DNA of 64,000 nt from JAPWJZ01 sp966211335 (GTDB lineage Bacteria > Pseudomonadota > Alphaproteobacteria > Micavibrionales > UBA2020), in assembly GCA_966211335.1 (NCBI GenBank), contig CBIHNF010000001.1:1116001-1180000 (forward strand), read 5' to 3'. Of this stretch, positions 9,099 to 17,898 are shown in pieces. The notes under the pieces were generated by a model, which was not told the DNA's origin, did no database searches, and saw only the letters and a list, made by a program, of their open reading frames with translations. A program made the position numbers and the translations under genes. How positions within the stretch are numbered: the stretch's first letter is position 1; each line of letters starts with the position of its first letter.

Positions 9099-9842
9099 AT
9101 GATTTCATGGCAGGATACAGGCATTATTCTTTCCGTCCGCCCGCATGGCGAGAATGGCGGCGTCGTCTCGCTGCTGACGGAAAATCACGGCCGCGCCGCG
9201 GGCTATGTTTATGGCGCCACCAGCCAGAAGACGCGCGGCACGCTGGAGATTGGCAATGTCGTTTCCGCCAGCTGGCAGGCCAAATCATCCGACCAGCTGG
9301 GTACCTATTCCTTCGAGCTTGAAAAAAGCTATGCCGCCGATGTGCTGGATGAATCAATCAAGCTGACCGCGCTGCAATCCGCCTGCGCGCTTGCCGACCG
9401 CACGCTGCCGGAGCATGAAAAGCACCCTGCCGTCTATCAGGGCATGCGCGCGCTGCTGGATGCCTTCTCCTCCGACCTCTGGGCCATCAGCTATATATAT
9501 TGGGAGATAGGGTTGCTGCGCGAACTGGGCTTCGGCCTTGACCTTTCCAAATGCGCCGCGACGGGGGTGAACGATAAACTCATTTACGTCAGCCCCAAAT
9601 CGGGCGCCGCGGTCTCGGAATCGGCGGGGGAGCCGTACAAGCATCTCATGCTTGCCCTGCCGCCGTTTTTGCGCGGCGAGGCGCGGTTTGACCCGGAAGA
9701 TATCCTCGATGGGCTCAAGCTGACCGGCCACTTTTTACTGAATCGCGTCTTCGCCCTTGCCAATGCCAACCTGCCGGAGCCGAGGCTGCGGCTTGAGGAA
9801 AAATTTGCGAAATTGGCAATAAAACCAGCAGAATCAGCCTAA
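9099..9842 (+). CDS. recO: DNA repair protein RecO
   Basis: 247 residues from the ATG at 9099; a TTG two codons upstream is less likely. The N-terminal OB-fold begins with MISWQDTGIILSVRPHGENG, the standard RecO opening, followed by LTENHGRAAGYVYGA. The helical C-terminal part ends with DGLKLTGHFLLNRVF. The zinc-binding cysteines of some RecO proteins are not all present, which is common in alphaproteobacteria. RecO anneals SSB-coated DNA and loads RecA through RecFOR. It precedes parC by about 50 bases on the same strand. Confidence 0.92.
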   Translation: MISWQDTGIILSVRPHGENGGVVSLLTENHGRAAGYVYGATSQKTRGTLEIGNVVSASWQAKSSDQLGTYSFELEKSYAADVLDESIKLTALQSACALADRTLPEHEKHPAVYQGMRALLDAFSSDLWAISYIYWEIGLLRELGFGLDLSKCAATGVNDKLIYVSPKSGAAVSESAGEPYKHLMLALPPFLRGEARFDPEDILDGLKLTGHFLLNRVFALANANLPEPRLRLEEKFAKLAIKPAESA

Positions 9843-9896
9843 TTTCGCCATTTTTAACGCTGGAATGGCGTGCAAAAATGCGCTAAAACAGCTGCC

Positions 9897-12143
9897 ATGG
9901 CCAAGAAACCCCCTTCAAACGTCGTCGCGCTCGAAATCCGTGACAAGAACCTCGGTGATATTGTTTCCGAGAAGTACCTGTCCTATGCGCTGTCCACCAT
10001 CATGTCCCGTTCGCTGCCGGATGCGCGCGACGGGCTGAAGCCGGTGCACCGCCGCGTGCTTTACGCCATGTCGCAGCTGAACCTCAGCCCCGGCAGCCAG
10101 CCGAAAAAATCCGCCAAGGTCGTCGGCGACGTCATGGGTAGCTACCACCCGCACGGCGACAGCTCCATCTACGACGCCCTCGTGCGCTTGGCGCAGGATT
10201 TCTCCGTGCGCTATCCGCTGGTCGACGGCCAGGGCAACTTCGGCAACATCGACGGCGACAACCCCGCCGCCATGCGCTACACGGAATCCCGCCTCACCGC
10301 CGTGGCGCAGCTGCTGCTGGAAGGTATTGACGAGGACGCGGTTGATTTCCGCCCGAACTATGACGGTTCCTTGAAAGAACCCTCTGTCCTGCCGTCGAAC
10401 TTCCCGAACCTGCTGGCCAATGGCTCTTCCGGCATCGCGGTCGGCATGGCCACCAACATTCCGCCCCATAACGTCGCAGAACTCTGCGAGGCGATGGAGC
10501 TGATGATCGACACGCCGGAATGCGAAGTCAAAGACCTGCTGAAATTCGTCAAGGGCCCCGATTTCCCGACTGGCGGCATTCTGGTGGAAGACAAAGCCAG
10601 CATCCGCCAGACGTACGAAACCGGCCGCGGCTCCCTGCGCCTCCGCGCTGTCTGGGATGTCGAGAAGCTGAAGAATGACAAGTGGCAGATCGTCGTCACC
10701 CAAATTCCCTACCAAGTGCAGAAATCGCGCCTGATCGAGAAAATGGCGGAGCTGATCACGACCAAGAAGCTGCCCTTCCTCGATGACGTCGTTGACGAGT
10801 CGGCGGAAGACGTGCGCGTCGTGTTGACGCCGAAGAACTTCTCCATGGAGCCGGAACTGCTCATGGCGCAGCTCTTCAAGTTTACCGATCTTGAAACCCG
10901 CTTCTCCCTCAACATGAACGTGCTCGACAAAGGCGTTTCGCCGCGCGTCATGAACCTGAAGGAAGTGCTGCAGTGTTTCATCGACCACCGGCAGGACGTG
11001 CTGGTGCGCCGCTCCAAATACCGCCTTGCGCATATCGAGCATCGCCTTGAATTGCTGGCAGGCTTCCTGATTGCCTATCTGAACATCGACGAAGTCATCC
11101 ACATCATCCGCACGGAAGATGAGCCGAAACCCGTGATGATGAAGAAGTTCAAGCTTTCCGACATCCAGACGGAAGCGATTTTGAACATGCGCCTGCGCTC
11201 CTTGCGCAAGCTCGAGGAAATCGAGATCAAGCGCGAGAACAAGGAGCTGCGCGAGGAAAAAGAAGACCTCGAAAAACTCATCGGCTCCAAGGCGCGCCAG
11301 ATGACCGCGATCAAGAAGCAGATCAAGCATCTCGGCGAAATGTTCGGCCAGAATACCAAGCTCGGCAAGCGCCGCACCGTTATCGGCAAGGCACCGGTGG
11401 ATACCGATGTGCCGCTGGAAGCGCTGATCGAGAAAGAACCCATCACCGTCATCTGCTCCGACAAGGGCTGGATCCGCGCGATGAAGGGGCACCTCGAGCA
11501 GGATAAAATTGAATCCGTCACCTATAAGGAAGGCGACAGCGCCAAATTCGCGCTGCATGCCGAAACGACAGACAAGCTGGTCATCTTCGGCACCAACGGC
11601 AAGTTCTATACCATCGGCTGCGACAAGCTGCCGCCGGGCAGGGGCTTTGGCGAACCGGTGCGCCTGATGATCGACCTGCAGAACGAAGCCGATATCGTGA
11701 CCATCATGAAGCACGACCCCGAGCGCAAATTGCTTGTCGCGGCGGATGACGGCCGCGGCTTTATCGTGCCGGAAAAAGAAATTCTCTCCCAAACCAAGAA
11801 CGGCAAGCAGTGCCTGCAGGTGAAGGAATCCGTCGAAGCGCGCGTCTGCACGCCTGTGACGGGTGACAGTGTCGCCGTCATTGGCGAAAACCGCAAGCTT
11901 CTCATTTTCCCGCTGGAGCAAGTGCCGGAAATGACCAAGGGCGTCGGCGTTATCCTGCAGCGCTACAAGGACGGTGGTCTGTCGGATGCGAAGACCTTCA
12001 AGCTGAAGGAAGGCCTCACCTTCTACAGCGCGGGCAAGGAACGCACGGAGACGAACCTCAAAGCCTGGCGCGGCGAACGCGCGCAGGCGGGCGTGCTGCC
12101 GCCGAACGGCTTCCCCAAATCGAAGAAATTCAACGGCGTTTAA
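9897..12143 (+). CDS. parC: DNA topoisomerase IV subunit A
   Basis: 748 residues from the ATG at 9897 (MAKKPPSNV); a GTG at 9870 is an alternative. The winged-helix region contains RSLPDARDGLKPVHRRVLYA and the quinolone-determining stretch YHPHGDSSIYDALVRLAQ, followed by DGQGNFGNIDGD. The catalytic Tyr is in AAMRYTESRL. The C-terminal beta-pinwheel is short, as in ParC rather than GyrA (about 750 versus 900 residues), and no GyrA-box is visible. With ParE it decatenates daughter chromosomes. A Ser at the classic quinolone position suggests an unmutated target. Confidence 0.95.
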   Translation: MAKKPPSNVVALEIRDKNLGDIVSEKYLSYALSTIMSRSLPDARDGLKPVHRRVLYAMSQLNLSPGSQPKKSAKVVGDVMGSYHPHGDSSIYDALVRLAQDFSVRYPLVDGQGNFGNIDGDNPAAMRYTESRLTAVAQLLLEGIDEDAVDFRPNYDGSLKEPSVLPSNFPNLLANGSSGIAVGMATNIPPHNVAELCEAMELMIDTPECEVKDLLKFVKGPDFPTGGILVEDKASIRQTYETGRGSLRLRAVWDVEKLKNDKWQIVVTQIPYQVQKSRLIEKMAELITTKKLPFLDDVVDESAEDVRVVLTPKNFSMEPELLMAQLFKFTDLETRFSLNMNVLDKGVSPRVMNLKEVLQCFIDHRQDVLVRRSKYRLAHIEHRLELLAGFLIAYLNIDEVIHIIRTEDEPKPVMMKKFKLSDIQTEAILNMRLRSLRKLEEIEIKRENKELREEKEDLEKLIGSKARQMTAIKKQIKHLGEMFGQNTKLGKRRTVIGKAPVDTDVPLEALIEKEPITVICSDKGWIRAMKGHLEQDKIESVTYKEGDSAKFALHAETTDKLVIFGTNGKFYTIGCDKLPPGRGFGEPVRLMIDLQNEADIVTIMKHDPERKLLVAADDGRGFIVPEKEILSQTKNGKQCLQVKESVEARVCTPVTGDSVAVIGENRKLLIFPLEQVPEMTKGVGVILQRYKDGGLSDAKTFKLKEGLTFYSAGKERTETNLKAWRGERAQAGVLPPNGFPKSKKFNGV

Positions 12144-12205
12144 GCGCGATTGAACCATTTCACGGCTTCGGGCGTTTGGTATAGAGCGTCAACAGGAGAA
12201 TGTGC

Positions 12206-12943
12206 ATGGAAAAACAGCTCAATATCGTCACCGCCGATGGCACCTGCCATGCGCAGCTCTACACCCCGGAAGGCGAGGGTTCCTGGCCCGGTGTCATTCA
12301 CCTGACCGATATCGGCGGCATCCGCGCCTCGCACATCGAGATGGCAAAACGCCTCGCAGCGGAAGGCTATGCCGTGCTGCTGCCGAACGTCTTCTTCCGC
12401 AACGGCGAGCCGCCGGTCATAGACTTCCCCATCAAGCCCGATAATGCAGCGCAGATGAAGCGCATGCAGGAGCTGCGCGACGCGCTGCCGCCGGAGACCA
12501 TGGCGAAAGACGTACGCCACTATGCTGAATTCCTGCAGGCACAGAAGGAAGTCGGCGCGGGGCGCATCGGCGTCGTCGGCTATTGCATCACGGGATCGAT
12601 GGCGATTTTGGGCGCGGCCGCAGCGCCCGATGAAATTGGCGCCGCCGCCTCCTTCCATGGCACGGGGCTTTATAAAGAAGACGGCACAGGCGCGCATAGC
12701 TACCTGAACCGCGTGAAAGCCCAGCTGCATATCGGCTATGCGACGGACGACAGCCATATGCCGCCGGAACTGACGAAGAAATTCGATGAAGCTCTGGCCG
12801 CTTGGGGCGGCACCTATGAGAGCAAAACCTACACCGGAAAACACGGCTGGTGCGTGCTGGATGCGCCTGCGTTTAATAAGGAAGAGGCGGATAAAGCCTT
12901 CGCTGCGCTCCTCAAACTCTTCAAGGATTCGCTCTGGCGTTAA
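12206..12943 (+). CDS. Dienelactone hydrolase-family protein
   Basis: 245 residues. AGGAG at 12194-12198 is correctly spaced for the ATG at 12206, not for the ATG at 12200, which decides the start. The alpha/beta-hydrolase fold shows the DLH nucleophile motif GYCITG with Cys127, an Asp in YATDDSHMP and His in GKHGWCV, i.e. the Cys-Asp-His triad. DLH opens dienelactone to maleylacetate in chlorocatechol breakdown, but most chromosomal homologues have unknown substrates. Nothing around it suggests aromatic-ring cleavage. It is followed by a weak imperfect hairpin and an AT-rich spacer. Confidence 0.88.
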   Translation: MEKQLNIVTADGTCHAQLYTPEGEGSWPGVIHLTDIGGIRASHIEMAKRLAAEGYAVLLPNVFFRNGEPPVIDFPIKPDNAAQMKRMQELRDALPPETMAKDVRHYAEFLQAQKEVGAGRIGVVGYCITGSMAILGAAAAPDEIGAAASFHGTGLYKEDGTGAHSYLNRVKAQLHIGYATDDSHMPPELTKKFDEALAAWGGTYESKTYTGKHGWCVLDAPAFNKEEADKAFAALLKLFKDSLWR

Positions 12944-13007
12944 AGAATTCTGGCTTAGAATCTTTGCCGGAATCAATGCTGCGAAAAACTCATAACATTG
13001 TGTAATA

Positions 13008-13030
13008 ACAAATACTTATAAAGTATTTGT
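13008..13030. promoter_or_regulatory. Perfect 23-bp palindrome, possible operator
   Basis: ACAAATACTT (13008-13017) and AAGTATTTGT (13021-13030) are exact inverted repeats around a 3-base centre (ATA). It lies 99 bases before the ATG of the downstream gene in an AT-rich intergenic stretch. No T-tract follows, so a dimer-binding operator is more likely than a terminator. The protein that might bind it is unknown. Confidence 0.45.
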
Positions 13031-13128
13031 GGACACTATTTTTCGATTGCTTTAAAAGTTCATCCTCTTCCGAAGTAAAGCTCCGTAACAAGTGATATTT
13101 CGGCAGAGGGACTAACAGGGTGTGTGTA

Positions 13129-13719
13129 ATGGATTTCAAGCAGACATGTCTGCCCGATCGGCAGATTTTCCGCGACGCATTCGCGGCGGGCTGGGCAATG
13201 TATATTGCCCGGTTCGCCGGCACCGCCATCGCCACCGAGCAGTATCTTCGCGGTCCAGTAGCCATGGCCCGACTGATATTCGAGCACGGCGGCGAGGAGC
13301 GGCAGATTGCGGCAGCGGCATGTCTTGCCGGTCCAGCTCTCTTCTCCGAGCATCCTGCTGACTGGCTGAACGATAGGCTCGTGAAATTTTCCCGCGAAGT
13401 GCGCGGCGTCTCTTCGGCGCCTGCGGCTGAACTCGGCGGGAAAATTTCCGGGCTGTCGGATGACGCAAGGCTGCTGCTGCAGGCCTCTGCCATCTCCCTG
13501 CTCGAAGCGCTCGCCGCCGAGAAGACCGAAACCGCAATCGAACTCATGAAAAATTACGCTGAAGCCCTCGAGCTTTACTCCGCCGCGCGCGGCCGCAACG
13601 ACCGCTACAAGCTCGACACCCGCTTTGAAATCGCCGCCATGAAGGTCACGACCGTCATGGAAAACCAGCCGCACATCTGGGCGAAACCGCTGCCGGTCTC
13701 GCCGCGCGTTAAAGTCTGA
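13129..13719 (+). CDS. Unrecognised protein resembling a degenerate RelA/SpoT-type HD domain
   Basis: 196 residues, all helical in appearance, no signal peptide. The ATG at 13129 has AGGG eight bases upstream. The order YLRGPVAMARLIFEHGG, RQIAAAACLAG and a distal KNYAEALELYSAARGR parallels the HD hydrolase of SpoT (Y-x-x-HP-x-x-VA-x-I-x-x-L-G, then AALLHDVVED, then ETLEIYSPLAHRLG). The metal-binding His of the first motif and the HD pair of the second are absent. If the relation is real, the protein cannot hydrolyse (p)ppGpp and might sense or scaffold. This is inference from motif layout. It is convergent with bpt. Confidence 0.5.
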   Translation: MDFKQTCLPDRQIFRDAFAAGWAMYIARFAGTAIATEQYLRGPVAMARLIFEHGGEERQIAAAACLAGPALFSEHPADWLNDRLVKFSREVRGVSSAPAAELGGKISGLSDDARLLLQASAISLLEALAAEKTETAIELMKNYAEALELYSAARGRNDRYKLDTRFEIAAMKVTTVMENQPHIWAKPLPVSPRVKV

Positions 13720-13722
13720 TTT

Positions 13723-14433
13723 TTATCCTTCGGTAAATTCCGCCCAGCGCTCGCCCACGAAAAGTTCGAGCGGCTGGTATTTGGCTTTATAAGCCATCTT
13801 CTCCGAACCCTTCACCCAGAAGCCGAGGTAGACGTAGGGCTTGCCGATGGAGGCGGTATGCTCGCAGAGCTTTAAAATCATGTATGTGCCAAGGCTGCGC
13901 TTGTCATCGCGATGGTCGAAGAAGCTGTAGACGGCGGAGGTGCCGTCCGGCATTTCGTCCATCAGCATCACGCCTTTGACAATCTCTCCCTGACGCACGA
14001 CGAAGAATTTGGTGTCATCCGGGAATTCCTCCATCATCGCGGTGAAATCGCCGTAGGACATTTCCGTCATGCCGCCCTCGCCGTGGCGGCTGTGTATATA
14101 GTCGGCGAAGAGTTCGTAGAGCGGCATCGTCGCCTTGGCAGGCTCGATGCTGAACGAGAGGTCCGCATTCTTTTTCAGCACGCGGCGGAAGCTGTCGCCC
14201 AATTTAAAATCCTTGAGCCGGATGCGCGCCGACTGGCAGGCGCTGCAGGCAGGGCAGCGCTGGCGGTAGAACATGTTCTGGCTGCGGCGAAAGCCACGCT
14301 CCAGCAATAGCGGCGCAAGTCCGCCGATAGATTTGTCGAGAACTGTGCAGGCCTTCTGCTCCAGCTGACCCGGCAGGTAGGGGCAGGGGCCGGGCGGCAA
14401 CAGGAACAGCTGCAATGCGTCGCGTCTTGCCAC
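13723..14433 (-). CDS. bpt: Aspartate/glutamate leucyltransferase (N-degron pathway)
   Basis: 236 residues from a GTG at 14433 with AAGGA about ten bases upstream. The N-terminal ATE domain has CPYLPGQLEQKA and QNMFYRQRCPACSACQSARI, whose cysteines are typical of the family. The C-terminal GNAT-like half has VYSFFDHRDDKRSLGTYMIL and YVYLGFWVKGSEKM. Bpt transfers leucine from Leu-tRNA to proteins with N-terminal Asp or Glu, marking them for ClpS/ClpAP. Length and motifs are ordinary for proteobacterial Bpt. It lies 13 bases behind motB and may be cotranscribed with the motor genes. Confidence 0.93.
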   Translation of the reverse strand: MARRDALQLFLLPPGPCPYLPGQLEQKACTVLDKSIGGLAPLLLERGFRRSQNMFYRQRCPACSACQSARIRLKDFKLGDSFRRVLKKNADLSFSIEPAKATMPLYELFADYIHSRHGEGGMTEMSYGDFTAMMEEFPDDTKFFVVRQGEIVKGVMLMDEMPDGTSAVYSFFDHRDDKRSLGTYMILKLCEHTASIGKPYVYLGFWVKGSEKMAYKAKYQPLELFVGERWAEFTEG

Positions 14434-14446
14434 GTCAAAACATCCT

Positions 14447-15457
14447 TTAGGGGAAGTAAATCACGCCTTCTTCCTGCTTCTTCGGCTCAGGCGGCGCCGG
14501 CTTGGCAGGTTTCACCACGGCAGGCTTCGCCGGCGTCTTGTTGCCATTCAGCGCGCGCGGGCCGGAGGTGAGCGATTGCTTCATGAGAATAATGCTGATG
14601 CGGCGGTTCCGGGCGTTGTTGGGGTCGTTCGGCACCAGCAGTTCCTGGTCCGCTTTGCCCTGCACACTGTCGACGTTGGCGGGCTTCACGCCATCCGCCA
14701 GCATCAGGCGGCGGGAGGTGAGGGCGCGGTCGGACGATAGCTCCCAGTTGCCGTAGGAAATATCTTTGCCGTAGACGCGGGAGTCAGTATGGCCGCGGAT
14801 GGATGTTTTATTGGGCAGATCCTTGATGACGGATGACACCAGCGCCAGCAGTTTTTCCGCGGCGGGCAGGGGCTTGGCGCTCCCCACCTCAAACATCGGG
14901 TTGCCTTCCTGGTCGACGATCTGGATGCGGAGGCCCTCCGGCGTCTGGTCGACGAGGAGGTTTTGCGCCAGCGCCTTCAGTTCCGGCTGGTCCTGCATGG
15001 CCTGCTGGATCTGCTCGGCCGTCAGGTCGAATTGTTTCGCGTCGGCCTTGTCCATGGCCTCGATCTCTTTTTCCTCGTCGGTCGTCTGCTTGTTGGTGCC
15101 GTTATCGCCGTCTTCGCGGCCAACACCTTCGGCAGGCTCTCGCTGCTGCGCCATCACGGGCGTCTTGGTGCTGGTCATCGCGCCATCAGGCGACATGGTG
15201 GTGCCGCCCATGACGCCGCCGGAGCCGGAGGTGGAGGTTGCAATGCGCGGGTCGGCAGGGGCGAAGTAGGCGGAGATCATGGCCTTTTGCTCGTCCGTCG
15301 TGACGTTGAGAAGCCACAGCAGCAGGAAGAACGCCATCATGGCGGTCACGAAGTCGGCGTAGGCGACTTTCCAGGCGCCGCCGTGGTGGCCGCCGGCCAC
15401 TTTCTTGACCTTCTTGATGATGATAATCGGGGCCTGTTCGTCGCTGCGTTTGGCCAT
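14447..15457 (-). CDS. motB: Flagellar motor stator protein MotB
   Basis: 336 residues. One membrane helix near residues 32-52 starts with VAYADFVTAMMAFFLLLWL and includes the proton-carrying Asp35. A variable plug/linker rich in Gly, Ser and Thr follows. The OmpA-like peptidoglycan-binding domain (about residues 190-300) includes SIRGHTDSRVYGKD and NNARNRRISIIL. The C-terminus is Lys/Pro-rich. It anchors the stator to the cell wall. The protonatable Asp and surrounding sequence indicate a proton- rather than sodium-driven motor, though this is not proof. It starts 14 bases after motA. Confidence 0.95.
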   Translation of the reverse strand: MAKRSDEQAPIIIIKKVKKVAGGHHGGAWKVAYADFVTAMMAFFLLLWLLNVTTDEQKAMISAYFAPADPRIATSTSGSGGVMGGTTMSPDGAMTSTKTPVMAQQREPAEGVGREDGDNGTNKQTTDEEKEIEAMDKADAKQFDLTAEQIQQAMQDQPELKALAQNLLVDQTPEGLRIQIVDQEGNPMFEVGSAKPLPAAEKLLALVSSVIKDLPNKTSIRGHTDSRVYGKDISYGNWELSSDRALTSRRLMLADGVKPANVDSVQGKADQELLVPNDPNNARNRRISIILMKQSLTSGPRALNGNKTPAKPAVVKPAKPAPPEPKKQEEGVIYFP

Positions 15458-15471
15458 GGCCTACATACCCC

Positions 15472-16329
15472 TTAGGCCGTCACGTTCTGCGTCGCTTCTT
15501 CCACTTCAAGGAAGGTCGGCTGCGTATCGTGCATCAAAATCTTGCGGCCGAATTCAATGGCGACTTGCGGCGCCGCGCCCTGCAGGAAGGCGAGGACGGA
15601 GGTTTTCATGCAGAGGAAATATTTCAGCTCATTGTCGTTGCGCTCCTTAATGGCGGAGGCGATCGGCGCGATAAAGCCGTAAGACATCCAGACGCCAAGG
15701 AAAGTCCCCACCAGCGCGCCGCCGATCAGGTGGCCGAGGACTTCCGGCGGCTCGGTGATGGAGCCCATGGTATGGATAACGCCAAGAACGGCGGCGACGA
15801 TCCCGAGGGCGGGCATGCCGTCCGCCATCGTCTGCACAGCGTGGGATATATGGTTGCGCTCCCCCGTCTGCGTTTCAATCTCCTGGTCCATCAGCGCTTC
15901 AATCTCATGCGGCTTTTCAGCGCCAAGGGAAATAAGGCGTAGGTAGTCGCAGAGGAAGGTCACGGCCGCATGGTTGGCGTGGAAGTTCGGGAATTTTTTG
16001 AAAATCTCGCTCTCTTCCGGATTCTCGATGTGCTGCTCCAGCGCCAGCCAGCCTTTGCTGCGCGCGGTCTTGAACACGAGGTAGAGCATGGAGAGCAGCT
16101 CAACATATTCGGGTTTGTTGAAGACTTCTTTTTTATAGATGTTCTTGATCTCGGTCATCGTCTGCTTCAGCACGTGAGGCGAGTTGGCGGTGACGAAGGC
16201 GGCGCAGGCAGAACCGAAAATGATGATGAATTCAAACGGCTGCCACAAAACAGCCAAATGCCCCTTGTTGGCCCAGTAGCCCCCAAGGGTAAAGACGATA
16301 ACGAGAATGTTTCCGATTAGCTTAAACAT
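15472..16329 (-). CDS. motA: Flagellar motor stator protein MotA
   Basis: 285 residues from the ATG at 16329, which has AGGA eight bases before it; an extension to 16377 lacks a ribosome-binding site. Four membrane helices are visible (about residues 4-20, 30-48, 175-195, 208-230). PALGIVAAVLGVIHTMGSIT and IGGALVGTFLGVWMSYGF are the conserved MotA segments, and the cytoplasmic loop supplies the charged residues that contact FliG. MotA5-MotB2 is the torque-generating unit. With motB it forms a two-gene operon; no flagellar structural genes are in the window. Confidence 0.96.
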   Translation of the reverse strand: MFKLIGNILVIVFTLGGYWANKGHLAVLWQPFEFIIIFGSACAAFVTANSPHVLKQTMTEIKNIYKKEVFNKPEYVELLSMLYLVFKTARSKGWLALEQHIENPEESEIFKKFPNFHANHAAVTFLCDYLRLISLGAEKPHEIEALMDQEIETQTGERNHISHAVQTMADGMPALGIVAAVLGVIHTMGSITEPPEVLGHLIGGALVGTFLGVWMSYGFIAPIASAIKERNDNELKYFLCMKTSVLAFLQGAAPQVAIEFGRKILMHDTQPTFLEVEEATQNVTA

Positions 16330-16500
16330 TTCATCCTGAAATCCGTAAGTGCGGCCGGTCTTCTGCCAGTCGTTCAAATACAGTATGACCGAAGGTGGGT
16401 TAATTATCTATTGACGCAATATTCTGGAAATTAACCTTTTTATGGCACTATTTTTGGAAGCAAGCATTAGATGGGTGCCGGCTGAGAAGGATATAATATT

Positions 16501-16815
16501 ATGGATACCCAGAAACCTGACCAGACACCCGCCGGCAACGACCCTATTATTGTCAAAAACCGCCCTGCTGATGGGCTGATGGAACGCGAATTGACGGTGT
16601 GCGGCAGCAGGACCACCCTGCGGCTGGAACCCGCCATCTGGGCCTCGCTCGAAGATATGGCCGGCGCTGATGAACATGCGATCGACGATCTCTGCACCGC
16701 CATCAGCATGTCGCGCCCGACAGAAGGCAACCTCAGCAACTCCATCCGCCAGTTCGTCCTCGGCTTCAACCGCCGCAGCCCGAACCTGACGGTTGTGCAT
16801 AGCCGTCATTCTTAA
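16501..16815 (+). CDS. Ribbon-helix-helix domain protein
   Basis: 104 residues. After a 35-residue N-terminal tail, ELTVCGSRTTLRLEPAIWAS forms the ribbon strand and first helix. HAIDDLCTAISMSRP and NLSNSIRQFVLGF follow, the arrangement of the small alphaproteobacterial RHH_4-type family. Such proteins are presumed DNA-binding dimers, but targets are unknown. The start has AAGGA upstream. Its last four bases overlap the end of the convergent arginase-family gene. Confidence 0.8.
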   Translation: MDTQKPDQTPAGNDPIIVKNRPADGLMERELTVCGSRTTLRLEPAIWASLEDMAGADEHAIDDLCTAISMSRPTEGNLSNSIRQFVLGFNRRSPNLTVVHSRHS

Positions 16816-17747
16816 GTCGAAAATATCGACCCTAACAGCCGGTCAATTAGCCGGTTGGTGACGCCTGTCTGATCCGCATGTGGATTAAACTCCGCAATTT
16901 CAAGCGCGCGGAATTTTTCGTGGCGGCCGACCGATTTTAAAATCGGCAGCACTTCTGCGGCGCGCATGCCGTCGTCTTCTGTCGTGCCGACGCCGGGGGC
17001 ATCGGCGGGGTGGAAGCCGTCAAGATCAATGGTAAGGCCGAAAGCGGCGGTGCCGTCCAGAGCGCGGGCAAGGGCTTCGTCATAGCAGGCTTTGAAGCCA
17101 CGCTTTTGCACTTCATCCAGGAAGAAAACGCGGATGCCGTGTTTTTTCACAAAGGCTGCCTCTCCAGGCTCGAAGCTGTGCGGGCCGATGATGCTGATGT
17201 TTTTTGCCGCAATTTTCGGCGCGTTGCCGCCAAGGCTGCGGAACTCGTTTTTGCCGTAGCCCAGCAGCGCGGTCACGGGCTGCCCGTGCCACCAGCCGCC
17301 CCATTTGCCTTCGTGCGAGGTTTCGTAGGTGTGGGCGTCAAGATGCGCATCCATCCAGATGAGGCCGAATTTCAGATTGCTTTTCGTGGCCGAGACCGCG
17401 CCTGACCAGGTGCCGATGGCGGAGGAATGATCGCCGCCGATGACGACGGGAATATTGCCGTTTGCAATTGCGCTGCTGACGGTATTGCACAGGCGGCGCA
17501 CGGCCTCCAGCGTCAGCGGCAGCGTCGCTTCCTTCGTGGTCAGCTGTTCATGATTGCCGAGGAACTTGAGGCCCAGCGGACCGCGCCACTTGGTTTTGAT
17601 GCCGGCGGCATCGAGGGTATGGATCAGGCGCGGCGCGTTGACCTTATGCGGCCCGTCTTCGCAGCCGAAGTTGCGGCAGCCCCAGCCGCTGTCAAAGCCG
17701 ATGATTTCGACGGTCAGCGTTTCGGCGGCGGCTTTTTGCTCTGTCAT
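16812..17747 (-). CDS. Arginase/agmatinase-family (ureohydrolase) enzyme
   Basis: 311 residues. The binuclear manganese site is complete: His in VIGGDHSSAIGTW, Asp-His-Asp in WMDAHLDAHT, and the Asp-x-Asp pair in LTIDLDGFHPADAPGVGT. Most relatives read G-[LF]-D-P after this pair; here it is GFHP, so a normally conserved Asp next to the site is His. The N-terminal SGWGCRNFGCEDGPHKVNAP resembles arginase rather than agmatinase. It probably hydrolyses arginine or a related guanidino compound to urea. The polyamine transporter operon at 45.7-50.5 kb is the only related function seen. Confidence 0.85.
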   Translation of the reverse strand: MTEQKAAAETLTVEIIGFDSGWGCRNFGCEDGPHKVNAPRLIHTLDAAGIKTKWRGPLGLKFLGNHEQLTTKEATLPLTLEAVRRLCNTVSSAIANGNIPVVIGGDHSSAIGTWSGAVSATKSNLKFGLIWMDAHLDAHTYETSHEGKWGGWWHGQPVTALLGYGKNEFRSLGGNAPKIAAKNISIIGPHSFEPGEAAFVKKHGIRVFFLDEVQKRGFKACYDEALARALDGTAAFGLTIDLDGFHPADAPGVGTTEDDGMRAAEVLPILKSVGRHEKFRALEIAEFNPHADQTGVTNRLIDRLLGSIFST

Positions 17748-17898
17748 GTTATGTAATCGATTGTTGCGGATGCCTTAAGATGGCCGTTTGGCGATATAAA
17801 GTCAAAGCTTAAGGGGGCTGGCGCAAAGCCGTGGCAAAGCCCAGCAATATCATGGCATAATCGCTGAAATTATTCTTTTGCGCGCCGGGGTTTCTCCC

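Noticed and set aside
9915..12158. 747-codon open frame on the minus strand opposite parC
   Set aside because: It is a G+C-driven mirror of parC: His/Arg/Phe-rich composition without any domain, whereas parC is fully conserved on the other strand.
12942..12965. Imperfect hairpin after the dienelactone-hydrolase gene as a terminator
   Set aside because: The stem needs a bulge, is AT-rich and is followed only by GCCGG, not a T-run.
16411..16416. TTGACG between motA and the ribbon-helix-helix gene as a -35 box
   Set aside because: No acceptable -10 box occurs 16-18 bases downstream.
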